From Glandiceps talaboti (Eukaryota > Hemichordata > Enteropneusta > Spengelidae), in contig NC_135561.1 of assembly GCF_964340395.1 (NCBI RefSeq), forward strand, positions 2,387,501 to 2,440,000: DNA of 52,500 nucleotides, read 5' to 3'. Of this stretch, positions 10,696 to 49,739 are shown one piece after another (position 1 is the stretch's first letter; each line of letters opens with the position of its first letter). The position numbers were made by a program, and so were the translations under genes. The notes under the pieces were generated by a model that saw only the letters and a list, made by a program, of their open reading frames with translations, ran no database searches and was not told where the DNA came from.

Positions 10696-12453
10696 TAACA
10701 ATAACAATAACACTAAAATAATGGGGCTCCCTATCTGTAACGTGGAGGTGGTCAGTTTTTGATTACCACTACACATTCATCATACAAAATAGAAAAAAAA
10801 GACGTTATGAATTGTTATGTAGTCCAGATCTTTATTGACTATTTGAAATTAATGTTACATCAACTCTGTCACTTTGAAGGGTTTCCTTTTTCAATAATGG
10901 TTAGTTTCTTACACACTTGCATAACGACCTTTGACCTTTAAAAAGACAAGAGTGACAATAAATGTCCAATAACATATTTTTACAAATTTAGAGATGTTAC
11001 ATTTTAATAAATCCACAAAGTAAACAGTTTGTGCAAACTAGCCAATCATTGCAAAGATTAGTAATGCATAATATTCATACATGAAAATTTGCATATTAGT
11101 CTTCACAACTGTCACCATGAACTGTGCTAGCCTCATCAAATAGTACCAAAATATGACTGCCAATGTCAGGAAAACTGAGGACCCACAGTATGATCTAATT
11201 GGCAATTATTACTTCACCACAGGAAAGAAAGGTGTCTCTGTTTATGATTGACCTAAATCACCATGGAAACACCAAATGTGACAATGTTATGTTCACATCT
11301 TTCTTGTCAACTTCCCTTTAGTGAAATGTTTTCTCTTAGCAGATCAATTGAATGAAAAATCACTTCGAAAGGATGCTGATCAAATCTCCAGTATCACAAA
11401 AAAATTATAATTTGGAAGGAACAAAAATGAGTTGGAACAAGTGCATCAAGTTTTGATATGGAGGTGTTTGTGGTGCTGAAACAAAATGTATTGATTCTGA
11501 CAAATGTGCTACACAAATTGGATTAACTTTACTCCATGGAATGAATTAATATCACATGTGTACATACCCAAATAGTTCTTACTATTCTACATATAACCAA
11601 GTTTTGTCATGGGCAAGTTGACTGACACAAAAATATAAATATCAAAACTGGCATATGGACTAGAATGAACAGTTCTCCAAATTTTCTGTTTTGTGATTTT
11701 CCAGTATGTGTATACATGTAGCAAACAAAAGTTTAGAGAATGTGTACGTTGAGGGCTCCTATCCAGCTCCATGTATATCATTAGATTTGTGCTAGGAAAA
11801 CTTGAAGTATTCAGTGAACACCCTAAGTTGATGTGTTTTGTATGCACATGGCTTCTATTATGTTGTTTATATTTTGGAGGCTGAATACAGGTTATTATAC
11901 GAGTCCAAACTGACACATACTGAATGGATGGAATAGATGTTTTGTCCATTCCTATGTTGTTGTATTTTTCACGCTCCGCTTCTTACAAGATCATAGTATC
12001 TGGTATATCTGAACAAAGTACATTGTATATGACTTGATTATTGAACATACCTTTAGTCATCACTATTTCTCAGAAAATAGTAAAACTTTAAAATTTGGAA
12101 GAAATGTTCATCCTAATCATCATACTAATTCAGATTCTAAACCTGTAGTTTTTGGACATGTTGTGCTATTTATTGTTTACACAGTTTTAGTACTTTTACC
12201 AGTAGTGTCAGTGAAAGACAAAGAATGAACATTATTTCACAATAATGAGATAGTTGAAAAAACATGTTGATTCCAAGTAACGAGTTTGTCCACAGAAGGC
12301 AGACATGAAATACATAAAATTGGAATGAAAAACTAAACACCATCTACAGCCTTTTCCTGTTAAAGTATAAGGTTGACAGAAATCCCCTTGTCAAGAAATA
12401 TACACAGATTCCCTTTGAAATTTTTTTTAAAAAAGAAGAAGATTTGTTTTGGT
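10696..12453 (-). other. Probable 3' UTR of PDIA6
   Basis: This stretch lies between the PDIA6 stop codon and the minisatellite. It is AT-rich, free of obvious repeats, and shows no protein family. A minus-strand AATAAA at 10,831-10,836 would give a 3' UTR of about 1.6 kb; another minus-strand AATAAA lies near 12,170. The boundary is inferred. Confidence 0.45.
10831..10836 (-). promoter_or_regulatory. Candidate PDIA6 poly(A) signal
   Basis: TTTATT on the plus strand reads AATAAA on the minus strand, downstream of the PDIA6 stop with no other minus-strand gene between. It is one of at least two candidates. Confidence 0.4.
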
Positions 12454-15400
12454 CTATAATTCATCTTTACCGCTGTCTTCATCATCATCCATATCAAAAT
12501 CACTGAGATCAATATCATCTTCAACTGGCAACTAAAAGTAAAAGATGAGTTATATTGAATTTACTGTTAGGGTAACAATATTAATACTTAAATTATGTAC
12601 CAGTGATGACTAATATAGAAATGTGCATATACTCGTGGTATTTGTACTGCAGTGAAATTCCAAAAAACATTATTGCATTTGTGTATTCAAATTGGTCTAT
12701 GTACATAAAGTAATATGAAACATTGTTCCATTATTTTATGAAATTTTCTGTTTTTGATCAACATATCAGTATGTATTGGTAAAAGAGTGAGTACCAGTGT
12801 GTATATGTGTGTACTCAAGACATTTACACTTCTACACATGTACATGAACTCTTTTCTGCTGCATTTTCACTTACTACTTCCACAGAAAACACTGTAAGCA
12901 CTCACTCATGCAAATACTCCTAGAGTATTCTGTACATGCATTCCTGTGTCATGAATTAGTTCTGTCATATTACAATTATACATCAAGTATTTGATTTGAT
13001 TGAATGAAGCCGACTGAGATAGTTGCGAGATTTGTCAGTAGCTTATAAATAAATACCACTTAGTATGTGGAATAATACAATTAGTTTGGTTTTAGAAATA
13101 AACAACCAAAGATAGTTTGATCAGATTCCTGTAAATAAAAGCAATCCATGAAAAATTCTTGAGTTTAAATTATTCTGCTGAGTACTTCATTCATTGTAAT
13201 ATATGACGTAAGAAAAAGTTGCCTGTTTTATTTCTATTTGGTAGTTAATTCCTCACCTCTTGGGAGAGGGAGTCAGTGGTTCCAATAGTATATGTGGCTA
13301 TTCTACCACAAGAGGGCGATATTTAAGTACAAAACGATACTTACTTCACCATCTTTGCCATCCCAGGGTTCATTTTTCTGAACTTTAGGTAATTTAGCAC
13401 CCTTGATTGGTGCAGTGGATCCTCTACCAAAAGATAATTCTCTGCAAATCAACAAAACAGAAATATGAATACAACTAAACATGTTATTTCCTTGAGCTAG
13501 AATCATATCTTATAGTGACTGTAGTTCTGGACTCACAGTGTCAATTATTTACTAACTACATCACTCGGCCTTTATCAGTAGACTTGTCATATGACTGCCT
13601 GGGACTGAAATATCAGTAGTATACAACACCTTATATAAGTTATAAATACCAATGAGAGGATTGGTGATTGATCTCTGCCTGACCAATCAAGTTTGTTTTT
13701 GGACGAGTTGCCATGGCAATCTCAATAGATTTGCACTCATTTGCTTTATACACATGATTATGTATGTTTAATCTGTAGATACAGCCAGTGTTAACAAACC
13801 CTCTCATTGTGTTCCAAAACATTACTGATATTTGTGTGCTGCATTTCTCAACTGGCGAAGATAAAGAAAACAGTAAACCATCACACACAGTGTATTACAT
13901 GTAAGTGTACAGTTAGTACTGGCAACGTACTAAGTACACGTACCTAAGAAATTCAACGAGACCATCTTCACTAAATGATCCTTTTAATAAAGCAAATTTC
14001 ATTTTTCTACTATTGACTGCCGCCATGGCTGGGTATCCAAAGCCGCCGATACCTAAAGCATCTTCTATATCTGGTTGTGCAACTGCTTCAGCCCATACCC
14101 ATCTGAAATACACATCAACAGATAGTTACACATCATGTTTGTCATGTCATGGTTACCACACAGCATGTTTGTTACATAGTTGTCACATAGCACGGTTTGT
14201 TACATAGTTGTCACATAGCACAGTTTGTCACATAGCTGTCACATAGCATGGTTTGTCACTTAGCATAGTTTGTCACATAGCATGGTTTGTCACTTAGCAT
14301 AGTTTGTCACATAGCATGGTTTGTCACTTAGCATAGTTTGTCACACAGCATGGTTATCACTTAGAAATCAAAAATCATGGTTGTCATGTGTCATCGTAGT
14401 CAAGTCATATATGATGTTATACCACATAAGGTTTTGAACATGGTTTACAAAAACAAACACAAACACAGTGTTATTATATATTTTTTTATTTTTCCCTAGG
14501 AAGTACGAAACAAAATGTATTTTTCTTGTCCTAATACTACCATAATGACTGACTTACCCCCACATCTTCTTCTTGTACCTGTCTGCCATATCACGCAGTA
14601 AATCTAGGTACTTATTACGTCCTGCTGCTCCAGTATCAAGAATATGTGGTAGAATAGAGATAACACAAAGCTGGTGTTTGCTGCATGCTTCTTCTAGAAC
14701 TTTCTCCTCTACAATCTACAAACAACAGACGATTTGATGAAATACTAAAGTTATAGACAGTAAAGCAAAAACGTAACCCATAACATTGAATAGTAAATTC
14801 AGAGGATTCAATATAATCATCCCATTACTGAGATACTGGTGATGAATTCCATGTGAAACTTAAAGGGGACTGCCATTTCTAGGAAATAAAGGCATTTTTA
14901 TAAACTATGGCTTCTGGAGTGTTATTTCATGATGTTAACTTACCTACAAGTACTTGCAATTTAAGTTCAGAGAAACACCAAGTTGATTTTGTGTCTTTAT
15001 AGTACATCTTTGCTCTAGGCCATTGCATCATGGGAGAATAATATATTCATGGCTGCACAATGAATATTCATGACTAGTGAGTGCTTATTCCCTTCAGTGT
15101 TAAAATATCAGCATAGATAAAAGCACAGAATCAACTTGATGTTTCTCTGAACTTTCTGACTCCCATGATGCAATAGCCCACAGCAAAGATACCCTATAAA
15201 AGCAAGAAATCAACTTGATGTTTCTCTGAAATTTCTGACTCCCATGATGCAATAGCTCACAGCAAAGATACCCTATAACAGCAAGAAATCAACTTGATGT
15301 TTCTCTGAAATTTCAAGTAATTGTAGGTGATGTAAAATCGTGAAATGACTCTCTAGAACCTATAGTTTATGAAAATGTCTCTATTTCCCAGATTGTGTTC

Positions 15401-18400
15401 CTCTTCACAGCTAGTGAGGGTAACAGCTTTAAACGTTAGTCACATGAACCAGTATTTTGGACATGTACAATAAGGTACACTTCTAATATTATGGACTTCT
15501 CACCTCTTCAATTTCTGGTGGTGGAAGATTTTCAGCAACTTTATCAAGACACCAGTTAGCAATGTCTCCAGCTGTTCTTCCTCCCTGGAAATCTTCAGCT
15601 TCACCAGATTTCTTTCCGGCTGGGAAATATTTAATACTTGGGTACCCTCGTACCTGCATAACAATGATATCAAATTAAAGTTAAAACGATTTCAAATTAT
15701 CAAAGTATGCAATGTTTAAGCATTATCAAAATCTTTGCAATGTCATAACATTAATGGAGTGCTCAATTCTCTTGTACTGCATTCTGATCAGATTCAAGTT
15801 TGACCAGATATTCATGATTTAATGTTATTCTATGTTCTGATCAGATTCAAGTTTGACCAGATATTCATGATATAATAACCTCTGTTTAAGTGATCCGTTA
15901 ACTAACACCTGCTAATGCAATATCAATCCCTGTTTATCTAACTTTTTAACTGTTGATACATGTAACTCAACTTATTGATAAGGGCAATTTAATCTATAAC
16001 CCTAACTGCCATGACCTTTCAACTCCTACTGACCTGACCTGACCTATTGACCCCAACTGCATTGATCCCTATTTATTTCCAAGATGGCTACATCTACTAA
16101 TAGAGTGGGATATTTTAGTTTATGATTCTGTTCATCCACATTTGTGATAAAGTGAAACAACCTTCTACCATTCAGAACACATGTCTGTTTCTCAATCAAA
16201 AGTAGAAGAAGAGAACTTGTGCAAGAATCTTAGTGCTTCCATGATGAATATAACCTATCATATTATACATGGCACAAAGATCAAATCGTTATTTATAAAT
16301 AGTGAGTGTAGGCTGTGATACTTACCCCATATCTCTGTGAAATGATAGTTTCAACTGTTGCATCTACAGCACCAAGTTTAAACTTTCCTTTCAACTGTGT
16401 AGCAGCTTTGGCCCATTCTGGTTCTAAGTTTTTACAATGTCCACACCATGGTGCATAGAATTCTACCAACCAGTGTTCATCACTGTTCAATACCTTGTCT
16501 TCAAAGTTACTGTCAGTCAAGGTAATAACATCTTTGTCACTACCTCCACCACCACTATCTCCACCCTGGTGACAAAGTAAATCAACTTTATTTTATGAAC
16601 TCAAATCATGTTGAAGGATATAAAAAGAAAATACAACATATTTTTCTGGCTGCTCTATATCACAACAATGTATGTTTATCTTTCTTGTATTAATTCCAAA
16701 CACAGAGTGTAAATAATTTATTAACTTTATTTTCTTATTGAATCATATACAGCTGAAGAAGACGGAGTGATCTAGTCAATGTGTACTAGGTAAACTATTT
16801 ATGCTCTGAGTTTTGAACTACTACAAAATATTATTTCAGAGCAAAGAAGCAATTTTTTAATTTGTAACATGTGTCTGTATTTATCACTTCACACTGAAAT
16901 AACACATCATCCAACATTTGCGTCTTATTTTATTACTATTGTAATTTTTTTAAAATTTCTTTCTAAAATATTTGTTCTCTCAATTCTTGATGTTTATGTT
17001 TTCAATTCACTCATTAAATTCTCCACCATTTGCTTCATTGTTCATAACTACTACTAACTTTTCTTAATAAAATTTCATTTAAAAGTAATTGTTCTCCATC
17101 ATGAATCCATTTTTCAATTTGTGTTTATTTTTGACTCATTTTTCTGTTCACACCCTGAAATATTGATTGAATATTAGCTTCGTATTTCATAACATATGAA
17201 TTTGTACAAAAATAAATAAAAAAATTCAGTCTAACATTCCCCTTTATCTTGTTTCCTTTCTACCTTTGAGTTCATTTATAACCAAATTAAATACATTGTA
17301 ACTACAATAACACATAAACATTCACATATCATATTCAACATCAGCTTCTTCTTTCATAACTTTTTTATCATTTTTTATCACTAATCGAAAAATTTACAGT
17401 CTGAAAGGTGTCTTCTCTATTTTTCATTTCCTTTTCAAATTTGAGGTTATATTTTTTGACTTACGCCAGTTCTTTGACCACCACCACTACCACCACTGCT
17501 ACCACCCTTCTTGCCTAAACGCTGTCCAACAATGTCTTTGGCTTTTTTCAAAGCCTCAGCTGTAAGACCATCAGCTGTTCTGGCACCTGTTATATCAATT
17601 AGGAAAATTAATATATTCATAATTAATAATTTATGCAAATTTGCTGATAAGCCTAGTGTGTATATTTTTTACATTAAAAGTCATGAAATTCCTTGCCTTA
17701 AATTGCCAAGAATCTTGATATTCTTTAAATCTATTGATGCAAATTACAGAGGAAGACTGTTTTTAACTTTACAGTGAAAATGATAGCGTTAGTTGGTTTG
17801 CCTGAAAATGAATACTTTTATAAATGAATTTACATACTAGATACTGTAATCTGAATAGTGACCATCTGTTTGTTGTACTAAGGGAACCATATGATATACA
17901 ATAAATGTACATAAATACATCTACTCCATACAAACCATGGCTTTGTAATTTACAGTAACTACATATGTATATAACAATCTAATATCTGCTATACATCATG
18001 TTACTGACATTTCATTCATTCATTTCAAATATCACACATCTGTCTCTAGCATACTACAGATTAACATACAAAGAACACTGAATACTTTCAACAACGCTCA
18101 AATGATTTTATTTTACTTTTATCTTATTAACAGGATAACTAAAGTCACCAAGATTTGTACGATTTGTACAATGGGGTCAGTGTAACAAGTGGGAGCAAGT
18201 TCTTAGATATGTAAGATTGATACAATGTCAATGCGGGAAGAAATGGGTGTATCCAGGAAACCCCACTTTGTTTAACAGTAAATTCAAACCAAATGCCGCC
18301 TTCTTACTTTAAGTGTGGTAAATCAGCCATAGACTTGAACTAGACCGATGGACAACTTGTTTAACAATTCAGCCACCACCGTCACCACCCCCACCCTCAC

Positions 18401-21400
18401 CATTGTCACCACCCCCACCCTCCCAACAATATTTCTATTCCACTACAGTGTTTTCTCTTTGTACAATTCATTCAACCAGTTTGATATACTTACCATTGTA
18501 ATCTTGTGGTTTGTTCTTATCCTGACCAAATACCTTGATAGTAGGGAAACCTTGGACTTGGTAGGGCGCCCCCAATTGTTGATGTTTGGTCATGTCAACA
18601 GCACCCATTTTAGCTATACCCTGCAACACAAGGAATTCAAAACATTATTGTAAGAAAACAACTTTTATGTGTTTAATAAGTAATAGTGCAATGTATCATT
18701 ATATACACATAAAGAAACTGTAAATGTTGTTCTGCCTTATCAAGCTTCTAAACTAGTGAGTGAATTCTGATAGCAAAGCATGAATGTTGTATCTTACAGA
18801 CTAATGCATATGCTGTTTTTATGATTTTCAAAATATGTACTTGTGTCGTCTAGATCTGACCATCCTCAAAATACTACATCCCATAATATCAACAGTATCT
18901 TCTTCTGTATTTGACATGTCAACATGGGGAATAATAAATTGGGACTCTCTGAATATTGACTTTTTATTCTATTCTGTCAGCAGGAATTGTTTTTGGTTTG
19001 CATTAATATGTATTTTAAGTGTAAAAACAAAAGAATGTTTAGTATATACATATGAGGGCACTGTTCATTGGAAAGGTCCACCTGATAAGACAATTAGTGC
19101 ATGTACCTTTAAGGCTGTTGCTGCTTTGTCATACTCTGGGACAAGTGATTTACAATGTCCACACCTAGAATGAAAACATAACAATACATTACAATTCTAT
19201 GAATAGATGACTTGCAAAATCTACAAATGAGGATTCAATGTATACAAGACAATATTACATACAATGTTCTGTGAACTGATGTATGTAAGGTCTTAGAATT
19301 ATTTTGTGCTATAGCGCATTATGTACTTGGACAAAGATAGAATTGACAGTTATAATGAAACCCCCTAACCAAGCCACAACATGTATACTACAACAGACTG
19401 TTTTACTAATTAACTGTTGATATTTTTAACTACCTTAAATATTGTAGCTGGAAATTTCTTTGTCAAAATTAAATTAATTTTACAAGTTACTGTAGTACAC
19501 TCAGAACTTACCAAAAATAATAAATATTTTTTGCTGGTTGGTAGATCACAAAACAATGTACATCTGAAAGATACATTGTAAATTACCGAATAACAAATAC
19601 CTTACAGGATAACTAAACAATATACTTACCATGGTGCATAGAATTCAACAATCCATACAGAATCACTCTTTAACATTTTCTGAAAGTTATCAGGATTGAG
19701 GTCAACGACATCTGAGGTACTACTATACAAGCCGTGTGTGTAGCCTGTTAGCACCACGCAAAGGACAATACCTGAAATGGACAATGGAAAGTGAACTTAA
19801 AACTGCACTAGCTGTAACTGGAACGGTCTAAAAAAATGTTTTGTTAGGTATAACTTGCTCTTAATATTGTACACCATGAGCAGTATTTCATCAAATGTAC
19901 TTTTGCACTTGTCTACATGATAAATCAAATCAAATTGATTTTTGGGTCCACACCCAAAAATCAGTGCCCTCAAAGGTGATCACAATTTCAACCTGTTTCT
20001 GTAATACTTATGGAAAATATTGATAAAATTTCTGATAGACTGCATCATTTGCATGTGTGTTAAAATCTCTTCCTACTCCCTAGATTGCTGGTTTTTTTCA
20101 GTACTCCCTGGATTGATCATAATTATACAGTTCCTCAAACATACTAATTTCAAAGGTGTATATATTTTGCATGAAATGATTGGATTAGTAACACATATTC
20201 AAATGCTGTATGTCCAATCAAACTCTAGTGTACGTATCAAGCTGACATCATGTACACTTTTGGAAACATTTCAATCGTTCATCTGCATTACATCCATAGT
20301 TCCGTGGTGTGTCATTCATAAAATTGGAAAGAATTACAAGATGGGTGAACTGGTATTCAAAAGTTCCCAACTGTATGATACATTACCAACAAGTGTTATA
20401 TATCTCTACCTTGCAATGTTTGATGAGGGAGGGTACAGTACTGTATATCATTATCAATAGAATGATACAAGAGCTAGATTGTGTTAAATTTGTCCTGAAT
20501 CAGTGAATGGGGCCAATTGGTCATAACATAAGCTAAAGGTATGGCTTTATTTACCAAAGGCATCCTTGAAGTGTGAAATTACAAGTGAAGACTTGTGCAT
20601 GAACACAGAATTTGAAGAGAGTTTTAGTATTATATTAATGTTACAGAAACCGACACAACAATACCATATTGTTGCTTGATTAATATCTCACTCGTATTAA
20701 TTTAAACACACAGTATACGCAAATAGAAACAGGCCTGTGCTAAATATTTTTTTTTATTCACAAAAACCCACACAGACATGGCCGGCCACTGGGTGACTTT
20801 GGAAAGGAACACGCCCTTGCTTTCCTAGTTCATTCAAATGTAAATGTACCGTATGAAGGTCGAAGGAGGAATAACGAGTCAACTGGTTGTATGCGATCTA
20901 GATGTATGACGTGTACTATCATGAATGGAGATGTTTGAACTTTCACTGGTGATGGTGTTTGTTTGACGAGCTCTACCGTCTGTGGTGCTATGTTTTGGGA
21001 AATGGTGATTAACGGTGAATTTATTAAGAGTGTACAAAGCATTGTCCTAAACTGCTGGGCTTGGTCACTAAATATAAGAAAGGGACCGATCACATAAAGC
21101 CTTGGTGACTCAGCAAACAGTCTCATCAATTTGGTCCTCATCCAGTGCAGTAGTCAATTTGCAAACTGAACTTTTTATGAGCTGGGAACTTTGATAGTGC
21201 TACACAAAATATGGAGACGTAGTAAATATCAATTAAACGGTCTAAAAACAATAGAAATCTAGTTGGTTAATCCAAAATAAAAACTGGATTGAGTAAATAA
21301 GTGGAAATTAAAAAATGTTTACGTTACAATAACCTTGCAACCCATTTAGCTTTCACCTCTGGTGGCCTGGACTGAAGAAGTTGAGGAAACTTGAGTGATC

Positions 21401-21503
21401 AACGGAAATTCTTGTCGGTAGTAATATACACAATGAATACTTCGATGTCAAACTCTCCTTGACGAAAGAAAATTAACTATATATTACCTGTGATGAATTT
21501 CAT
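12454..21503 (-). CDS. PDIA6: Protein disulfide-isomerase A6, complete, 11 exons
   Basis: Coding exons, 5' to 3' on the minus strand: 21488-21503, 19630-19771, 19107-19164, 18494-18620, 17465-17586, 16326-16565, 15504-15653, 14558-14715, 13944-14102, 13345-13441, 12454-12531. All junctions are GT/AG and in phase, giving 448 aa (human PDIA6 has 440). An N-terminal signal peptide ([19 protein letters not shown]) is followed by thioredoxin domain a0 with CGHC at 54-57, a Gly/Ser-rich linker (about 144-164), thioredoxin domain a with CGHC at 196-199, a b-type domain ([33 protein letters not shown]), an acidic tail and the ER-retrieval signal KDEL (445-448). The enzyme forms and rearranges disulfides in the ER lumen and in vertebrates works with BiP and modulates IRE1/PERK. 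An in-frame ATG five codons upstream (21,516-21,518) could also start translation. It shares a promoter with INTS9. Confidence 0.97.
13306..13320 (+). promoter_or_regulatory. CTCF-like motif in PDIA6 intron 10
   Basis: CCACAAGAGGGCGAT closely fits the vertebrate CTCF core (CCACNAGRKGGCR). It sits about 25 bases past the exon-10 donor. Binding is not shown; the motif match alone is weak evidence. Confidence 0.35.
14130..14365. repeat. Short tandem repeat in PDIA6 intron 8
   Basis: Units of the form TCACATAGCATGGTTTGTCA and TCACTTAGCATAGTTTGTCA repeat about ten times with changes, giving a roughly 20-base period and a 40-base higher-order period. It lies entirely within the intron between 14,103 and 14,557. 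Confidence 0.85.
14880..15390. mobile_element. Foldback element in PDIA6 intron 7
   Basis: The left arm (about 14,880-15,035) and the reverse complement of the right arm (about 15,130-15,390) align over most of their length. Shared anchors include CATAAACTAT near the tips and CAGAGAAACA and GCATCATGGGAG inwards. The right arm contains an internal tandem triplication: TCAACTTGAT recurs at about 15,131, 15,210 and 15,290 (79-80 base period). It encodes no protein. It is a MITE-like foldback of unknown superfamily, inserted in an intron. Confidence 0.75.
19795..19975 (-). repeat. Dispersed palindrome-core repeat, copy 1
   Basis: This copy shares with 30,185-30,560 and 30,920-31,165 a 28-base near-perfect palindrome (19,936-19,963; GATTTTTGGGT facing ACCCAAAAATC) and an outer motif like AGCTGYAACTGG. 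It lies in PDIA6 intron 1. It is probably a small interspersed element of unknown class, inverted relative to the other two copies. Confidence 0.7.
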
Positions 21504-21518
21504 GGCTGGCGATCCCAT

Positions 21519-21755
21519 AAACCGGCAAGTTTCATAGGCAGACTTCACTGAGTGGCGACGTAGTCAAACAACGTGTTTTCTGCTACCCGATTGAAAGTGT
21601 CCTACCGTGGCTCTATCTGATTGGTTGATAATAACGCACATGCGTGGTATTTTACTTCCGCATACTTTTGAGGGAATATTTTACAAACAACTGTACAAAG
21701 GCTAAAGGTCAATAAACAAGAAAAACACATTTTGATGCACGCGATGTATTGAAAG
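21519..21755. promoter_or_regulatory. Shared bidirectional promoter of PDIA6 and INTS9
   Basis: Only about 0.25 kb separates the divergent start codons of PDIA6 (minus) and INTS9 (plus), so both 5' UTRs and core promoters must lie here unless distant UTR exons exist. Visible motifs are a complete ER stress response element (21,607-21,625), a palindromic NRF1-like CGCACATGCGTG (21,636-21,647) and an ETS-like ACTTCCG (21,655-21,661). No TATA box is evident, which is usual for divergent housekeeping promoters. The motifs are seen directly; the promoter role is inferred from position. Confidence 0.8.
21607..21625 (-). promoter_or_regulatory. ER stress response element (ERSE)
   Basis: On the minus strand the sequence reads CCAAT, nine bases, CCACG, an exact match to the ERSE consensus. 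In mammals NF-Y binds the CCAAT half and ATF6 (or XBP1) the CCACG half, at promoters of ER chaperones. Here it lies about 90-105 bases upstream of the PDIA6 start codons, in the direct orientation, at the distance usual for functional ERSEs. This predicts PDIA6 induction in the unfolded protein response. Confidence 0.8.
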
Positions 21756-37501
<15,746 letters not shown>

Positions 37502-37562
37502 TTTATTTTATTTTATAGATCTATATAACTTACGTCATGACAACAACTTTTATTCAGTGAGA

Positions 37563-37568
37563 AATAAA
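37563..37568 (+). promoter_or_regulatory. INTS9 poly(A) signal
   Basis: AATAAA 62 bases after the INTS9 stop codon, followed by T-rich sequence. It implies a very short 3' UTR. Confidence 0.75.
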
Positions 37569-41502
<3,934 letters not shown>

Positions 41503-41641
41503 TAGACTTGAGAACGGCTATCTACACTATTCCGCTATCCTGACGGACATTTTGAATTTTGGAACTTGCGATCCGTTCCCAAAAATTGAAAATATCAGTT
41601 AGGATAGCGGAATAGTGTAGCGATAGCCGTTCTCAAGTCTA
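41503..41641. mobile_element. Near-perfect hairpin (foldback) MITE
   Basis: The sequence starts TAGACTTGAGAACGGCTAT and ends with its exact reverse complement. The two arms stay complementary almost to the centre, leaving a loop of roughly ten bases. TA at both ends could be a Tc1/mariner-type target duplication around a GACTTGAGAACGG tip. It encodes nothing. Its arm is clearly related to the unit of the minisatellite at 8,022-9,058. Confidence 0.88.
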
Positions 41642-42065
41642 GCAACCATGACAACACCCTTAGCAACAATCAAATGACAGTTTATTTTGGTCAAATAACA
41701 ACATCATATGATAGGCAAATGAGTAAACCTTCAAAAAATGTACTAAAATTTCCCCAGCAACCATGTCAACGCCCGTAACAACAGCCAAACGGTGGTGTAT
41801 TTCACAAAGATAACAACAGGGGTTCCTAGGCAAGTGACAAACATTCAAAAAGTGTATGCAAATATGCCTAGTAACAAGACCACGCCTGTGACAACAGTCA
41901 AATTATCACATATATTGCAAAAATAACAACAGGGATTAATAAACAAGTGAATAAACATTCAAATAATGTGTAAGTGTGCCTAGCAACAAGACGATGGCCA
42001 TAGCAACAGCCAAATGATCACGTATATTGCCAAGAAAACAACGGCTTAATTCACAAAAGAAGTAG
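41642..42065. repeat. About 110-bp degenerate tandem repeat, upstream locus
   Basis: About four units of the pattern GCAACNANGACNACGCCC, TAGCAACAGCCAAATGAT, TATTGCAAAGATAACAAC, AAACATTCAAAAAATGTATG. The same family, in the same orientation, occurs at 50,143-50,680, so the carotenoid oxygenase gene is flanked by both. It is non-coding. Confidence 0.85.
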
Positions 42066-42398
42066 GTGAATGCCGTCAATGATCTGTGCAACATGACGGA
42101 GTCCAAGAAATCTTAGCGTCATACAGACGTGACAGTAGCTGACGCTTGTATTGGTGCTACCATAGACCCTCCACCCACCATAGACCCTCCACCGCATGTT
42201 AATATTCAGTCATGTGACATGCAGATAAACATCGGTGGTAGGAGTCTTCTCACAATGGAGGTGTACATCTGTCGCACTAATGGTCACTGTATCATGCAGG
42301 AATATGTAGTATCAATCAACTAGACTGAATCATAGTAAAACTTATCGTTGCACCACAACAGGTTGAAGACTTCGGACTGCACTATTCAACTCACCAGC

Positions 42399-48940
<6,542 letters not shown>

Positions 48941-49689
48941 GAAAATTATGCCACAATATTCCCTTTTTTCACTTCAGCTTTTAGGATATATATATATACT
49001 AGCGTATTAGCTTCAGCTTCGTATTATATTATTTCGTATGTTACCACATTCTTTGATATCGGAAGTGTAGTGGCACCTATTACTCTACTGAATTCTACCG
49101 CATTAAAATACATTTTTTGATTTTGAAGAAAATATACATTTAGGCCTATCCCTAAAATCAATATGTTAATCAAACGAAAAATCAGAAACTTTTGAAAATC
49201 TAAAGGAGAAATTTCGAATTCTTTCATTGTGTTCAAATAACATTGATGCTGTAATCTAGTCAGTTCTGCCATTGTATATGATGGAGAGATTCAAGACTTA
49301 AAGCTAGGCTGTAGTCGGCTGCTCTACTGTGTATTTATTTTCGATTGGTATAAGGTTAGGGTGTTGTAAATACGATTTCATAAAGGAGAATAAAGGCGAG
49401 GCTCATTTTATCCAATCTGCTTTTCTTAAGCTGTATAGGGGTCTCAGAAAATTTATTGTCACCAACCCAGCATCGTTCAACCTCGTTGAATTAATTAGAG
49501 TTATGGAAATCGGTAAGTCTGGCTTTAGAGAGGTATGCATGTAATATATGTACACTGGAATAAGACATTCTGTGAAACTCACAAAGTTATAATTAGGAGT
49601 TAACATGTAAGACTTCACTATAGTCGAATCATTTGTTGTTGACTCAATGAAAACTAAATGTTTCTGTATACTTCACCTCTACCTTCTTT
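48941..49689. other. Region downstream of the carotenoid oxygenase
   Basis: This is probable 3' UTR followed by intergenic sequence. AATAAA near 49,389 is a possible poly(A) signal. No gene or repeat was recognised. Confidence 0.4.
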
Positions 49690-49739
49690 CCTGAAGAACA
49701 ATGATCATAATGATCGTATCACAGGTGAATGATTTGGGT

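Noticed and set aside
11587-11949. 120-codon minus-strand reading frame
   Set aside because: It lies in the probable PDIA6 3' UTR, shows no family features and no coding-like composition.
20020-20460. 146-codon plus-strand reading frame in PDIA6 intron 1
   Set aside because: It has no recognisable domain, no splice or promoter signals, and AT-rich composition like the surrounding intron.
20830-21141. 103-codon minus-strand reading frame in PDIA6 intron 1
   Set aside because: It lies between confirmed exons 1 and 2, breaks the frame of the spliced protein and matches no family.
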